DNA from: Adiantum capillus-veneris
Taxonomy: Eukaryota > Streptophyta > Polypodiopsida > Polypodiales > Pteridaceae
Direction: 5' to 3'
NCBI GenBank assembly: GCA_014529385.2
Contig: CM043955.1
Coordinates: 149,063,640 to 149,127,639, forward strand
DNA: 64,000 nt
Of the stretch, positions 1 to 13,211 are shown piece by piece. The stretch's first letter is position 1. Each line of letters begins with the position of its first letter. A program made the position numbers and the translations under genes. The notes beneath the pieces are model-generated. The model was not told where the DNA came from and did not search any database. It saw nothing but the letters and a program-made list of their open reading frames with translations.

Positions 1-268
1 TATAGGGGCATGTGATGCTCATCGGAAGTTGGTAGATAACTCAGGTGAATACCTTCAAAAGATTAATGGTGCAGTTCACAACCCATTGACATTGCATAGC
101 TAGAGGCTACAGAGAAGCCAAAGTTGAGCTCAACAACAAAATCGAGAGTTAGCTCAACAACAAAAGGAAGCGGAAGTGAAATCATAGTCCAAAGAACAAC
201 AAGACCCCACAGACTTACACCCTGCACCTAATCATTTCGAATCCTAAACCACGGAGGAGCATAAGGTT

Positions 269-1265
269 GTGTATACAAAGGCTCAAAGGAAACCTATCGA
301 TGGAAGCAATGGAGTCTATGATGGTCCAACGATAGTTAAGGAGATAGAGTTAGGAGACCCAGGAGAAGAGTCCAAACCTGTTTTCATTGCCCAAGATCTG
401 ACAGAGACTGAGGAGTGTGTACTTAAAGAACTTCTCAAGGAATTTAGGGATATATTTTCTTGGACATATCATGATATGAAAGGTGTTCCACCTTCCGTGG
501 TGCAACACACAATCCCCGTGAATAGCATGGCTAAACCAGTTCAACAACAACCTTACCCAATGAATCCTAAATATGCAAAGATTGTTCAAGAAGAGATTGA
601 AAATCTTGTGAAATGTGGATTCATATACCCTATTGAGCACTCAAAATGGGTTTCTTCGATAGTGCTTGTGCCAAAAAAGAATGGGAAACTTAGAGCTTGC
701 ATGGATCTCAAGAAGGTCAATGTCGCCCCACTAGGAGGGACCATTACCCCTTTCCATATTATTCAGAACCATTGTGCTTGAAAGAGTTGCAAGAAAGGAA
801 GCTTATAGCTTTTTAGATGGGTACTCTAGATACAATCAAATCACAATTGCACTAGAGGACCAAGCTAAAACGGCTTTTATAACCGAGTTTGGAGTGTTTT
901 CATTTCATGTTATGGATTTTGGCTTAACCAATGCCGCTGCTACCTTTCAAAGATTGATAAACACTGATTTTAGAGAATATTTGAGGGAGTTTTGCGAAGC
1001 TTTCTTAGATGACCTTTGTGTTTATTCCTCTTGGAAAGAACATCTATCATGTTTACAAAAAGTGTTTGAGAAGTGAAGATTGTATCACATCTCCTTAAAC
1101 CCTTTCAAATGCCAATTTTGGGTTAAACATGGAGTCATTTTAGGGCATATAGTGTCCAAAAATGGGATTTCCATAGATAATAGCAAAATTAAAACCATTG
1201 TTGAATCGCTACCACCTACAAACTATAAAGGAGTTCAAAGGTTTAAGGGCCATGTTGGTTATTAA
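269..1265 (+). pseudogene. Gypsy reverse transcriptase (broken)
   Basis: This is the RNA-dependent DNA polymerase domain of the retroelement. Frame 269-781 holds the N-terminal fingers with the conserved series PYPMNPKYAK, GFIYPI, SKWVS and VPKKNGKLR. The frame then shifts to 774-1076, which carries the palm with MDFGLTNAAATFQ and the active-site block FLDDLCVYS. Here the usual tyrosine of YxDD is phenylalanine, but both catalytic aspartates remain. 1080-1265 continues with the connection segment (LGHIVSKNGI). The frameshift at about 775 and the stop at 1074 make the gene non-functional. Confidence 0.85.
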
Positions 1266-1933
1266 CAACGGTTTACTTTAAACTTTGCCAAGATAGTTCG
1301 TCCTTTGTACAAGCTTCTTATTGAGTTCCACTGAACCGCGGAGTGTGATCATGCTTATGAGTCATTGAAAAAGACCTTCACAAGCGCTCCCATTCTACGA
1401 GTGCCCGATTGGAATATAATTTTCTATGTGCATATTGATGCATCAAACTTTGCTATTGGGTGTGTTCTAGCTTAACCAAGAAAACATAAATTGGACTACC
1501 CCATTAGCTTCGCAAGTCATCAATTGAATGATGCCAAGAGAAACTACACCACTACAAAGTGGAAAGGTTTAGCTATGATTTATGCAGTGAAGAAATTTTG
1601 CTACTACCTTCTTGCCAACAAGTTTGTTTTCTTGTGGATCATCAAGCCTTGTTGTATCTAGTAAATAAACCTTGTTCCATGGGAATAATTACACGATGGT
1701 TGTTAATTATCCTTGAGTTTGATTTTACCATTGTGGTGAGACCTAGTAAAAGACATGTCATGACGGATCATTTGTCTCGCATACCCAATGGTGAAGCCCC
1801 TACTGGAGTGGATGATGAATTGCCCAATACTTTCTTATTTCTAGTCGAGACCATGCCTGAATGGAGTGAGAAGATTGTGAACTATCTAGTTAATGGTTTT
1901 CCATCCAAAGAGCTTCGTAAGGACATAGCTTAA
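1266..1933 (+). pseudogene. Gypsy RNase H domain (broken)
   Basis: Translation of this stretch contains the block YVHIDASNFAIGCVLA, which holds the first RNase H aspartate. An in-frame stop follows, then the ISFASHQLN and VDHQALLYLVNK blocks and a closing DHLSRIPN. This is the RNase H remnant that degrades the RNA strand of the RNA-DNA hybrid. It directly follows the RT connection and precedes the integrase, as in Ty3/Gypsy elements. ORF 1559-1933 covers only its C-terminal half. Confidence 0.8.
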
Positions 1934-1936
1934 AAA

Positions 1937-2947
1937 TTGTTAAAAGAATGTGAACCTTATTCTCTCATTGCAGGAACTCTCTACACGCTAGGGAAGGATG
2001 ATATTCTTAGATGTTGTGTCCATGAGGATGAGTATTTATACATACTGCAAGAAGCCCACATGAGTATAGCCGGAGGAAATTTCTCAGGGGAACTAACAGC
2101 TAGAAAGGTGTTGCAATTAGGCTATTGGTGGCCTACCTTATTCAAGGATGCATCACTTTTTGCAAAAGGATGTGATGAATGCCAACATTACAAGATCACA
2201 CAATGAAAGAATAAGATGCCCTTAGATCGTGTTAATGTGACTCAATCATTTGAAAAATGGGGTTTAGACTTTGTAGGCCCAATTAGCTCAACTGTGCGTA
2301 ACACTCAGTCCCACGATATATCATTGTAGCTACCGACTATGTGACCAAATGGGCTGAAGCAAAAGCAACACGAAAAGCTGATGCAAAGACAACATCTAAG
2401 TTTCTCTTTGAGAACATTATCAAACGTTTTGGATGCCCCTTTGAACTAGTGAGTGACAATGGAACCCATTTTATAAATGAAGTGATAAAAGAACTCGCAT
2501 CAGACTTCATGATATCCCACCACAAGTCTACACCTTATTATCCACATGGAAAATGACCAAGCTGAGAGTACCAAGAAAACTCTCATCTCCATTTTGACAA
2601 AGACAGCTAAGGCTCATCGTCGTACATATTGGGATTTAAAGCTTACATCATCTCTATGGGCTTATCGTACTTCTTACAAAGTGACTATTAATTGTACACC
2701 ATTCAAAATGGTATATAGCCAAGAAGCAGTTATGCCATGGGAGTTTGTAATTCCTAGTCTGTGCATAGCTTCACAAGAAGGTTGGGATGGTAACCCTTTA
2801 GTTGAGCGCTTATACATCCTTGAGAGGGTAGATGAAGAAAGACAATTGGCTGTGCAAAATGCACTTGTGGAGAAAGATAGAAGGAATAAATGGTTTGACC
2901 GTCATCTAAACCTCGAAGGAAGGTGTCCACTCAGGTTAAGAAGGTAA
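1937..2947 (+). pseudogene. Gypsy integrase (broken)
   Basis: 1937-2206 is the H2C2 zinc-binding N-domain, ending in the KGCDECQHYK cysteine pair. The second histidine position reads asparagine in GGNF, where GGHF is usual. The core follows in two frames (2341-2556 and 2546-2947), with GLDFVGPI (first Asp), VSDNGTHF (second Asp) and DQAEST (Glu), so the DDE triad is still recognisable. Downstream, LTSSLWAYRTSYK is a standard Gypsy integrase block. A stop near 2328 and a frameshift near 2550 break it. The protein would insert element cDNA into the chromosome. Confidence 0.82.
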
Positions 2948-3660
2948 AAAACAAATCATGTTGGATTCCCAAACAACTATTAGAAGCCCAAGGCTACTAT
3001 GATGGAAATGATCGAATTTGGGTACCTAAATATAAATCCTGTCCTTCCCTATCCACTACAAAGCCATGTGAGTCAAATCTTGTGATTCCAAAGACAAATG
3101 ATGATCATGGGAAGGGAAAGATCACAGAATGCTACACACCTATTCTAGAGCTAGTTTGAGTTCCAAGGCAAAACCAATCTATTCAGCTTAGCTCAGGAAA
3201 GGGGGAGTTCCATGAAGCTTCTAGCTCCTCATGTAATGCATCCATAGAGGTAAGAGCTTCTACACAACCTCCACCTACCATAGGCAACCTCCATGAAGCT
3301 ACGAAAGGTTCGACACCTCCCATTGTTCAATTATTACCTAATGCACTACTTCAAGTTCATTCATGGGACAGTACCTTACCACCCTTGCAACTCGATGAGG
3401 AACCCAAGGTAATAGATAACTATTGGCTAAAATCCTAACCTATTACCAATTGGAATAACTGGTTCCAAAAGGTGATGACATCGTTTTAAAGTATGATCTA
3501 CCCAAGGAAGGGGGGAGTCTTCATTCACGTCAGCCTATTGAATTATTTTTCTCTTACCCTTCTTTCCCTGACCCTTGAGATTTCCGATTTTAGGGATTGT
3601 ATATATATAGATATATAGTAACTAACCACCCTAGTTTAAAACAAAAAAAACAAAAAGAAA
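2948..3660 (+). other. Post-integrase noncoding stretch of the Gypsy remnant
   Basis: There is no convincing coding sequence. Two purine-rich tracts, around 3191-3204 and 3505-3518, resemble polypurine tracts that prime plus-strand synthesis next to a 3' LTR. A TA-rich run at about 3599-3617 could be a TATA element inside such an LTR. No partner LTR lies in the window, so the boundary cannot be fixed. Confidence 0.35.
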
Positions 3661-5687
<2,027 letters not shown>

Positions 5688-5903
5688 GCATAGTATGATA
5701 AAATCACAGATAATATGCGAAAACAATAAGCGGCCATTGGTGACCATCCTCTTCAAAGTCTTGCTTGGATTCCATGGTAAGATTCTAGCAGTGATCGATC
5801 TCGATCTTTAGTTGTCAAGGTTGAGGGCTTTATAACAATGTTTCCAAGCGCATCATAATCAGTCAAAACAAATCCTCAAGGCAAATCAATTGAGAGTATC
5901 TTC

Positions 5904-6850
5904 ATGGAAATTTATAATAAAACAAACTTTCAAGCTCGCTTCAAGTGCTCAATAGCTCATGCAAGTGTTCTCTTTCTTTGTCCAAAATCCCCATGCCCTT
6001 GCCCAAAAAATAGTGCAACAGCAAGCTATGGGCAACCCTGCTTTGCAAGCCGAAGTTACTCAACAACTTTGTGCTTATGGGATTTCCCTTCCTCTCCAAG
6101 AGGAGAGAGATCTTAGTAGGCCTCTTGATGAGACCCCCAAAAGAAGACTCTCTCCCATAAGAGAGGAGGAATCCAAAGAACAAGAAAGAAGTGAATCCCT
6201 AAGTTCCTTTGAAGATGTGGCTCGATGAAGACGGCGGTCTAGACGATCCCCAACTCCTCCCAAAAGGAAACGATCAAATCACAGCCCTTCTCCTCATCAC
6301 TCCAAAAGGGAAGAGAGGAAACAAAGGAAGAAAAGGGTAATAAAGAGGTCACCCTCTTCTCCTTCTTCTTCACCTTCCTCCTCTTCTAAAGAAATCAATA
6401 GCTATTCTCCTAGAGAATACAAGAGGGGAGGACATTGAAAATCTTACCTTGCATGGCGAAGGTCCAAAATCTCAAGAAGTTCAAAGAGGGAGGAAAGAGT
6501 ATCTCTTTTCTCACCTATGATGGCACCTTTGGTGCTATCGACAAAGTATTGGCATTCATCCAACAATTTGATGCGTCCTTTGGAGACGAGGACTTCACGG
6601 AGTCCTCCAAGATACTCCATGTAGCTATGCACTTCCAAAAATCTGCTCGTCAATTTTGGGCTAGCCTTCCTGGCAATGGTGAAGCCCCAAAGACATGGAA
6701 AACTCTACGAGTTTCCATCATGAAGCAACTCCTTGCAAGCGATGCAAAGGACAAAGTGCTCACCAAAAGTGGAGTTTGAAGCTTCTCTCTAATGAGTCTA
6801 TCCACAAATATGTGGACAAGTTTTGAGATTTATATCTAAAAGCTATTGTG
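5904..6850 (+). pseudogene. Chromovirus A gag remnant
   Basis: This is the gag protein of a Ty3/Gypsy chromovirus and would build the virus-like particle. Blocks such as GNPALQAEV, RRLSPIREEE, TPPKRKR and SFLTYDGTFGAIDKVLAFIQQFDASFGDE match, in the same order, the gag of the minus-strand chromovirus at 24902-26366, so the two elements are close relatives. A stop at 6226 and frame changes near 6430 and 6780 disrupt it. Homology to the relative stops abruptly at about 6850, where Copia gag sequence begins without an intervening LTR. The zinc knuckle and protease of this element are missing. Confidence 0.8.
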
Positions 6851-7317
6851 AATCCAACAAAGTTTTTCTCATTAAAAAGCTTATGAAGCTCAACATGAAA
6901 GAAGGTAGCACAGTTTTTGGTCACTTAAATGAGTTCAACTCCTTGTTCAGTCAGTTGACATCTCAAGGCTTTAAGGAGTTATATTCTTGTTTTGGGACAT
7001 ATTTTGCACATCCATTAGCAATTTGGCTCCGAATGGCAAGTTAGTGTTCAATGACGTCACAAATGCGTTGCTCATTTGATGTAGATCTCTCAACGGTGCT
7101 AGTCATGGAGATGCATATATGGCTAATAGTTCAACAAATGCAAGAGGACGTGATAGGAACAAATACAAAAGCAAAAGTAGAGAGAAATTCTCGTAGTCCT
7201 AGCAGACACAGGAACTGAAGTAGAGACAACAGTGCCAAAAATGTCGAGTGTTACTATTGCCACAAGAAGGGCCATTATAAAAAGGATTGTCGTAGTTTCC
7301 TAAGAAATCAGAACAAC
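6850..7317 (+). pseudogene. Copia gag remnant with zinc knuckle
   Basis: The block VFLIKKLMKLNMKEGSTV followed by HLNEFNSLFSQL is the UBN2-type Copia gag signature. Stops interrupt the frame after 7040. Just before 7300 an in-frame CCHC zinc knuckle (CYYCHKKGHYKKDC, 7249-7290) is intact; it would bind RNA in the particle. Confidence 0.8.
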
Positions 7318-8101
7318 ATGGAAAAAGATAATTCTGGCAAAGGCAAAAGTACAGTAAAGATTGAGGAGCTCAATGTGGTTGAGTCTCCCATACCTACCAC
7401 TGCAGTAGAGGATGCTCCTCCTCCAGTGGTGATGAACATTATGCCAATAAAGATTCATGTAGAGGTGATAGAAGATCCCTCAAATGTTCTCATTTTCACT
7501 TCAATCTCACTCCAGATGCTTTGGTTGCATAGGATGAGGGTTATGCACAAAATTGGATTCTTGATTATTCTGGTGCAAGCTTTCATGTCATGCCGCATAG
7601 AGAGTGGTTTTCCTCTTATGCATCCATGCATGGCATAGTCAAGCTTGGTGATTCCTATGAGGTTGATATTATTGGCATTGGTGATGTGAAATTTTAAATG
7701 CATAATGGCACTACTTTTGTGTTGCAGAATGTCAGATATGTGCCTAGGCTTACAAAGAGCTTGCTTTCTATAGGGCAATTGGATGATCTTGGCTACACTA
7801 CAATTTTTGGTAATCATTCTTGGCTGACCACAAGAACAACCTTGTCATGATGAAAGGTCGTTAAAATGGATCCCTGTACTCTATGTTTATTTCGAGTGTC
7901 GACGAACACTCTATCTATGTTGTCGAGCTGTCGTCTATTGAGTTGTGGCATAGCCGCTAGGGCATATTAGCCAAAAGGGAATGAAAACACTTCAACGTTT
8001 TGGCTACTTACCTGTGTTGGATTACACAAAATTTCCATTGTGTGAGCATTGTCTATACGGCAAACATACTAGGTTGACATCTAAGCCATTGAACAAGAAA
8101 C
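7318..8101 (+). pseudogene. Copia protease and GAG-pre-integrase remnant
   Basis: After the zinc knuckle the frame continues to 7638, then shifts. A Copia aspartic-protease signature is present as WILDYSGASFHV, with an extra tyrosine inside the usual DSGA block that would abolish the catalytic motif. It is followed by LQNVRYVPRLTKSLLSIGQL. Next comes the pre-integrase block (ELWHSR, then CEHCLYGKHTR). The sequence breaks at 8101, where an LTR element has inserted. Confidence 0.75.
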
Positions 8102-8495
8102 TGTTACGGCATTAGCCGAACCTGCGGTCCTGCGGAGGTCTGAACACTGCGGATCAAGAGTCATGCGGTATGCGGCGGCCGTGGCGGCAGTTCTTCATAG
8201 GATATCATGGGACAGGAGTGTGTGCACTGTTCCCAATCTGTGTTGGAGCAGCAGTTGTATATGGAGGGGCATACCTGTCTTTTGATGTAACCCCAACCAA
8301 TCTCTATGATATTCATGGCATCTACTGTTGTAACTCTGTGTCTAGATCACACATGAATGAAGCAAGCGGTGTTATGTGCCTGTGTATTGTGTACTGTCTT
8401 CTATCGTCATTCTATGTGTTGATGTTCATATAATGTAGTCACGAGTAATCATTCCCGTAATGCCTATTGCTCCTGTGTGGGCAATAGCCATTACA
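8102..8495 (+). repeat. 5' LTR of the short Gypsy element
   Basis: 394 bp, starting TG and ending CA, matching 11686-12084 over its full length. It interrupts Copia pre-integrase sequence. Confidence 0.9.
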
Positions 8496-8497
8496 TC

Positions 8498-8515
8498 TGG
8501 CGACCACAATGCGTG
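8498..8515 (+). promoter_or_regulatory. Putative primer binding site
   Basis: TGGCGACCACAATGCG begins two bases after the 5' LTR. The TGG start, which pairs with a tRNA CCA end, and the position suit a tRNA primer site. I have not matched it to a particular tRNA. Confidence 0.5.
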
Positions 8516-8615
8516 ATGGACGACGTGCGATGAATATGCATGCGTACTAGGTCGCAGGGTCCGCCTGACCCTATGGTTCCAATTGTAGGAAGAAGTCGGA
8601 GGAGAGGCGGTTCGG

Positions 8616-10105
8616 ATGAATTTGTTTTTTCTTCACCGACCGCAGATTGAGGAATCTGTATCTCCATCACCAAGCCCGGTGCGTGGTAGGCGGTTGCGGC
8701 GAGCGAGGCATACTCTACGTAGTCAGTCATGTTGTCTTGTGGTATGTTCACCCTCACCCACACAGGTCACTCCACCACCGTCTCCGGTAAGCAGTCCGGG
8801 GGTGTCTCCTCCACTGTCTCCACCTCCTAGTGCTCGTCAGCTTTTTCCAAGAGGAGGTACAGTTGGGCAAGGGGTGATGGCTCATCCTCGGATTAAGTAT
8901 ATTTGGTTTTGAGGTCTTTCGAGCAAAGACCCTGATGCACATTTGTGCCAATTCAATAAAGCTTATGGATTGAATCATTCTGGGGTGGTGGTGATTCCTC
9001 TCCATCAACAATCAGTGTTTGAATCTACACTTTCGGGGAAAGCTGCGAAATGGTTATTTGAATATCCTGATGATCATTTTCAGACGTATGTTGACAGATC
9101 CACAGCGTTTCTACGAAGGTTTCGAACGGAAAAGACAGTCCCTCAACATTTGGAAAAGCTCCGAACGCTGCGGCAGAAGTCATTGCCAGTGGAGGATTAC
9201 GCTGCAAAATTTCGGATGCTTTTGCAGAGGGTATTTCAGGCACAAAGGCCAGCAGCCGAAGTACTGAATGATTATTTTTTGTGGGGGCTAACAAGGATCT
9301 CAGAACGGCTATGGCAACAGTGGATAAGGTAACTACTCCACCGGATAATGTAATTGCTAGGGCTGTAGTAGCAGGAGAGGCTCTAGAGGATACAGAATCT
9401 CCAAAGAAATCAAAGAAAAAAGACAGGAATAAATCTCATCGGAAGTCGCAAGATAGTGGCAGTGATAGTTCGGAGTCGGAATCCGCAGTATCAGATTCCT
9501 CAGACTCATGCAACAGCGATTCGGGGAAAGAATCAAAAGAGACACCTCGGAAAAAATCCCAGCATCACGAGAAAGGTGTTTCATCCAGATCATCGGAATC
9601 GGCTGCGGTGGCTAAAAGTTTGAAGGAACTATGGTGTACCCAATGTCGGAATCCGGGCCATGCTGCTCAGGAGTGCGCAATGAATCAGAAGTGGTGTGCG
9701 ATTTTCACGACCAATACTCATAATACAGTGGAATGTTATTTCAATGGCCGGGGTCGTCGGAGTCGCGGAGGCTCTTCTACCTGGCAACAACCACAGATAG
9801 GGCAGGGACAAGAGCCTGCTGTGGCGATGGCTCATGCTCATACATCAGAGACGCCTTTGCAAGGTCAAGCAGGAGGACGGGGTCAAGGGGGAGGACGAGG
9901 TCGCGGAAGAGGTGGCGGAGATCCTAATCGCCCCAAGACATGCCTTTTTAGTTTGGGGGATGGACACTGGCGATCCGAGTGTACTGAAGCTATGGAATAC
10001 GATCGGAAGAAGCAGGAACGTGCTACAGGGAAACATCCTAGTGTGGCTATGGTTCAGATTGAAGGATTGGAGGAGTCTGATCCAGTGGTTTCATTTATCA
10101 CATGA
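8616..10105 (+). pseudogene. Gypsy gag of the short element (frameshifted)
   Basis: One frame runs from 8616 to 9332 with an internal TGA near 8910. The frame then shifts in a G-rich run near 9280 into 9281-10105. The order is a Pro/Ser-rich N-terminus, a capsid-like helical part (AKWLFEYPDD, VEDYAAKFRMLLQ), an acidic/serine and lysine-rich linker, a CCHC zinc knuckle (CTQCRNPGHAAQEC), and a Gly/Arg-rich tail followed by a second knuckle-like CLFSLGDGHWRSEC, which has lost one cysteine. The protein would package element RNA. One stop and one shift separate it from an open frame. Confidence 0.8.
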
Positions 10106-11110
10106 TCGGGTAAAAATGTGGTTGCAACACCCAATGTAAAGATTCCGTATTGGACGACTCAGGAAGAAGTGCAGAAAAAGACTATGTCCTAGTTACCACA
10201 ATCTGCACCACCAGTAAAATCGACTGTGGGCCTGGAAAAAAAGAAGGGAAAGCTGGAAATAAGGAGGATATTAGAGACGAAGAGGATTGGAATTCAGTTT
10301 GGAAAGAGGTCCTCACGTCGCCAATACAAGTACCTCTGGGTTCATTGCTGAAATTGGTCCCTAGTTTTCATAATGCATTGCTGCAACAAACGTCTACAGA
10401 GCTGAGGGAAATCACCATCGAGAAAGTTGAAAGCGAGGAGGATGATTGAGCCCCGTTTTGCCGGCAAATAGGATCATGGATACCCGCATTCCGGAGCTTT
10501 CAGTTAGATACCATGGAACATACATTGACAAGGTACTATTGGATGGAGGAGCGGGAGTAAACATTATTACTTAAGCAGCTTGTGAGCGTTTTGGCCTCAG
10601 TGATTGGGAGCCTGCACCCTTTGTAGTCCACATGGTAGATCAAAGAAGAGTGCAACCAGTGGGTTTACTTCGGGGCATTGTCTTGGATGTGGCGGGCTTA
10701 TCCTTTGCTGTTTCCTTAGTAGTCTTGAATATTGAAGATCATAATCAGGATTATCACATTATCTTGGGGAGACCCTGGTTACGACAAGCGAGGGTAAAGC
10801 ATAATTGGGAAGCAAATATCCTTACAGTAAAGAAGGGAAGAAGAAAAGTGCGGGTGATGTTGGGAACATGCAAACAACCAGTTCAGGCAGCATGGCCGGT
10901 GATAGAAAAAACAGTAAATATGGTGGAAGGATTAGAAGAGGAGCAATTTCTGAAAGCTAATCCAGATTTGGTCTCGTTATATCTTGCGGATATTTCTCTG
11001 GTTCCGAAAGGAAACTTCTGTGGGGGTTTCAGGAACTCCAGCAGGAATAGGGGAGCAACACCAGGTGCTTCCAAGTCCTGAATCATTGGAGGACGTTATT
11101 TAGCAAGAAT
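10106..11110 (+). pseudogene. Gypsy aspartic protease of the short element
   Basis: A retropepsin-like domain contains LLDGGAGVNII near 10530. The active-site triplet is DGG, as seen in several plant Gypsy proteases. An in-frame stop follows at about 10573, then the second conserved block YHIILGRPWL in ORF 10632-11081. The enzyme would cut the gag-pol polyprotein. The C-terminal part (to 11081) is linker-like, with no further known domain. Confidence 0.75.
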
Positions 11111-11244
11111 GTGCGTTTGAGGCGCAGATGGAAAAAATTACAAGGGTTAAAGAAGATGAATTAGAGAAGGTCTTTCTTGGGGAGCAAGCGGAGTAGCAGC
11201 CCATATATATTAATAAGCAGCTTGAGGAAAATTTTAGAGATGAT

Positions 11245-11651
11245 TTGATCAAGTTACTGACAGAATTTAAGGACGTTTTCACATGGGAATATGCGGATAT
11301 GCAGGGATTGGATCCTAAGTTTTATCAGCATACGATAAATCTAAAACCGGATGCGATGCCAGTGAAGCAGCACTCATACAGGATGAATCCAAATGTGGCA
11401 AAGAAAGTTAAGATGGAAATTGATCGTTTGTTGGAAGTGGGTTTTATTACCCCTATTGATCTATTTCTTTGCCAATGCAGTTTATTCCTCGGGCTCCTTG
11501 GTCGGAACATACTGAGATAGATCCACACCTTTTGGATGAGGTCTATCGGACACATACTACAGATTTTAGAGGCTTTGGCTATATTGATATTTCCTATTCA
11601 CCAGAACAGGTCGAAGAGCAGCAATCGGAACCTTCCAACCTGAGGGGCTGA
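11245..11651 (+). pseudogene. Truncated RT stub and trailing fragment
   Basis: 11245-11459 encodes only the start of a Gypsy RT (LLTEFKDVFTWEYADMQG, HSYRMNPNVAKKV, LLEVGFITPI). It then breaks off where SKW and VPKK blocks are expected. From 11469 to 11651 another frame gives a short acidic peptide that may be the pol C-terminus. Most of RT plus RNase H and integrase (probably more than 2 kb) has been removed, leaving the element unable to copy itself. Confidence 0.75.
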
Positions 11652-11685
11652 GTGTGGGTTCGCGCAATCCACCGTGCATGCCAGG

Positions 11686-12084
11686 TGTTACGGAATTAGC
11701 CACACATGCGGTCCTGCGGAGGTCTGGACACTGCACATCAGGAGTCATGCGGTATGCGGCGGCCGTGGCGATAGTTCTTCACAGGATATCATGGGACAGG
11801 AGTGTGTGCACCGTTCCCGATCTGCGCTGGAGCAGCGATTGTATATGGAGGGGCATACCTGTCTTTTGATGTAACCCCAACCAATCTCTATAATATTCAT
11901 GGCATCTACTGTTGTAACTCTGTGTACGGATCACACATGAATGAAGCCACTGGTGTTCTGTGTGTGTGTGTACTGTGTACTGTCTTCTATCGTCATTCTA
12001 TGTGTTGATGTTCATATAATGTAGTCGCGGGTAATCATTCTCGTAATGCCTATTGATCCCAGTGTGTGGGCAATAGCCATTACA
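11686..12084 (+). repeat. 3' LTR of the short Gypsy element
   Basis: 399 bp, the same boundaries as 8102-8495. Copia sequence resumes immediately after it. Confidence 0.9.
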
Positions 12085-13210
12085 AAAACTAGGCAAACCC
12101 GTAGACTTAGTGCATAGTTGACCAACTACTTAAAATGGGATAGCTGAAAGGAGGAAACACACAATCCAAGAGCGAGTTATCTCTATGATGTCTATGGTGA
12201 ACCTTAGTCCAAAGTTTTTGGGGGGAAGCTATTCTGATAGCAGTGCACATCATCAACAAGTCACCTAGTTCTCCTTTGAATTTCAAATTCCAGAGGAATT
12301 ATGGACTAGAAAAATGCCAAGCTATGAGCATTTACGTATATTTGAATTTGAGGCATATGCACACGTGCTCAAAGAACTTCGTTGCAAGTTAGATCCTAGG
12401 CCACACAAATGAATTTTTATTGACTATGGTGCAAATGGAGAGATGGGTTATTGTCTCTGGCACCTAGAATCCCGCAAAGTTATTTGTAGCTCACACATGA
12501 TTTTCAATGAATCAAACTTGCACAAGAATCCCATTGAAGAAATTGAGTACAAACGCATTCGTTTTGAGGATGTAGCCTCCGAACCAGCTCAGTTCAATAG
12601 TGCTGCACCTAATCCACAAGTGCAAGATACTACTATTGCTCTGGAGAGAGTAGAGTTCAGCAAAACAATCAGGCATTGAGACTCTCTATAAGAGTATCAC
12701 GTGCACCCGAGCGGTTTGAGCCAAGTATACACCGCATTTTGGTTACTGACAATGGAGAGAGAACCTGCTACAAAGAAGCTATACAAATGGACAATAGCGT
12801 GAAGTGGGAGCAAGCTATGCAATTAGAATACAACTCAATTGTGGCTAGTGAGACATGGGATTTGGTTGAATTATCAAAAGGAAAAAATGATTTACCTTGC
12901 AAGTGGGTATACAAGAAGAAGTATATAGCGGAAGATCTTGAGCCTAGGTACAAGGTTTGTCTAGTTGCCAAGGGTTTCAAGCAGTAAAAAGGTGTGGATT
13001 TCGATGAGATTTTCTCTCCAATAGTCAAGATGACTACACTTTGCACTATGCTTGGCTTGGTTTCTATCTAGGACATGGAACTTGCAGAATTGGTTTGTAG
13101 GCTTAAAAAGACACTCTATGGCCTCAAGCAAGGTTCAAGGTAGTGGTATCAAAAAATTGACAAATTCATGCAATCTCAGGGTTACATAAGAAGTCAAGAG
13201 GATCACTTCT
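12085..13210 (+). pseudogene. Copia integrase end and RT N-terminal part
   Basis: The frame resumes with NGIAERRKHTIQE, the late integrase block. Because it directly follows pre-integrase sequence, most of the catalytic core is missing. ORF 12443-12679 is the linker (GYCLWHLESRKVICSSHMIFNE). ORF 12676-12987 is the RVT_2 start (WEQAMQLEYNSIVASETWDLVEL, with CKWVYKKK and LVAKGFKQ). After a stop, FDEIFSPIVK is visible. Then near 13078 sequence jumps to VCRLKKTLYGLKQG, so the segment that usually holds the first RT aspartate (KTAFLxG block) is deleted. Confidence 0.8.
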
Positions 13211-13211
13211 T

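Larger units (their letters stand above)
1..3520 (+). mobile_element. Decayed Ty3/Gypsy retrotransposon, pol region
   Basis: Successive reading-frame pieces on the plus strand give reverse transcriptase, RNase H, zinc-binding integrase N-domain and integrase core in the Ty3/Gypsy order. The frame is broken by many stops and shifts. No chromodomain follows the integrase and only one RNase H is seen, so it is neither a chromovirus nor the Tat type found later in the window. An Athila-like or other non-chromoviral lineage is possible. The 5' part (gag, protease, 5' LTR) lies outside the window or is lost. A purine-rich tract near 3505-3518 could be the polypurine tract before a 3' LTR, but no second LTR copy is available to confirm it. 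Confidence 0.85.
8102..12084 (+). mobile_element. Short non-autonomous Gypsy element (gag-protease only)
   Basis: Direct repeats 8102-8495 and 11686-12084 both begin TGTTACGG and end CCATTACA. They are flanked by GAAAC (8097-8101) and AAAAC (12085-12089), a five-base target duplication with one mismatch. Between the LTRs are gag, protease and only the first part of RT; the rest of RT, RNase H and integrase are absent. The total is 3983 bp. By eye the LTRs differ at roughly 8 percent, so the insertion is not very recent. It resembles TR-GAG type elements, which rely on a relative for reverse transcription and integration. Confidence 0.85.

Noticed and set aside
1-260. Integrase C-terminus of an upstream element (KLVDNSGEYLQKING-like text)
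   Set aside because: The similarity is short and the frame is interrupted. The position before an RT could also be a gag-pol linker, so no call was made.
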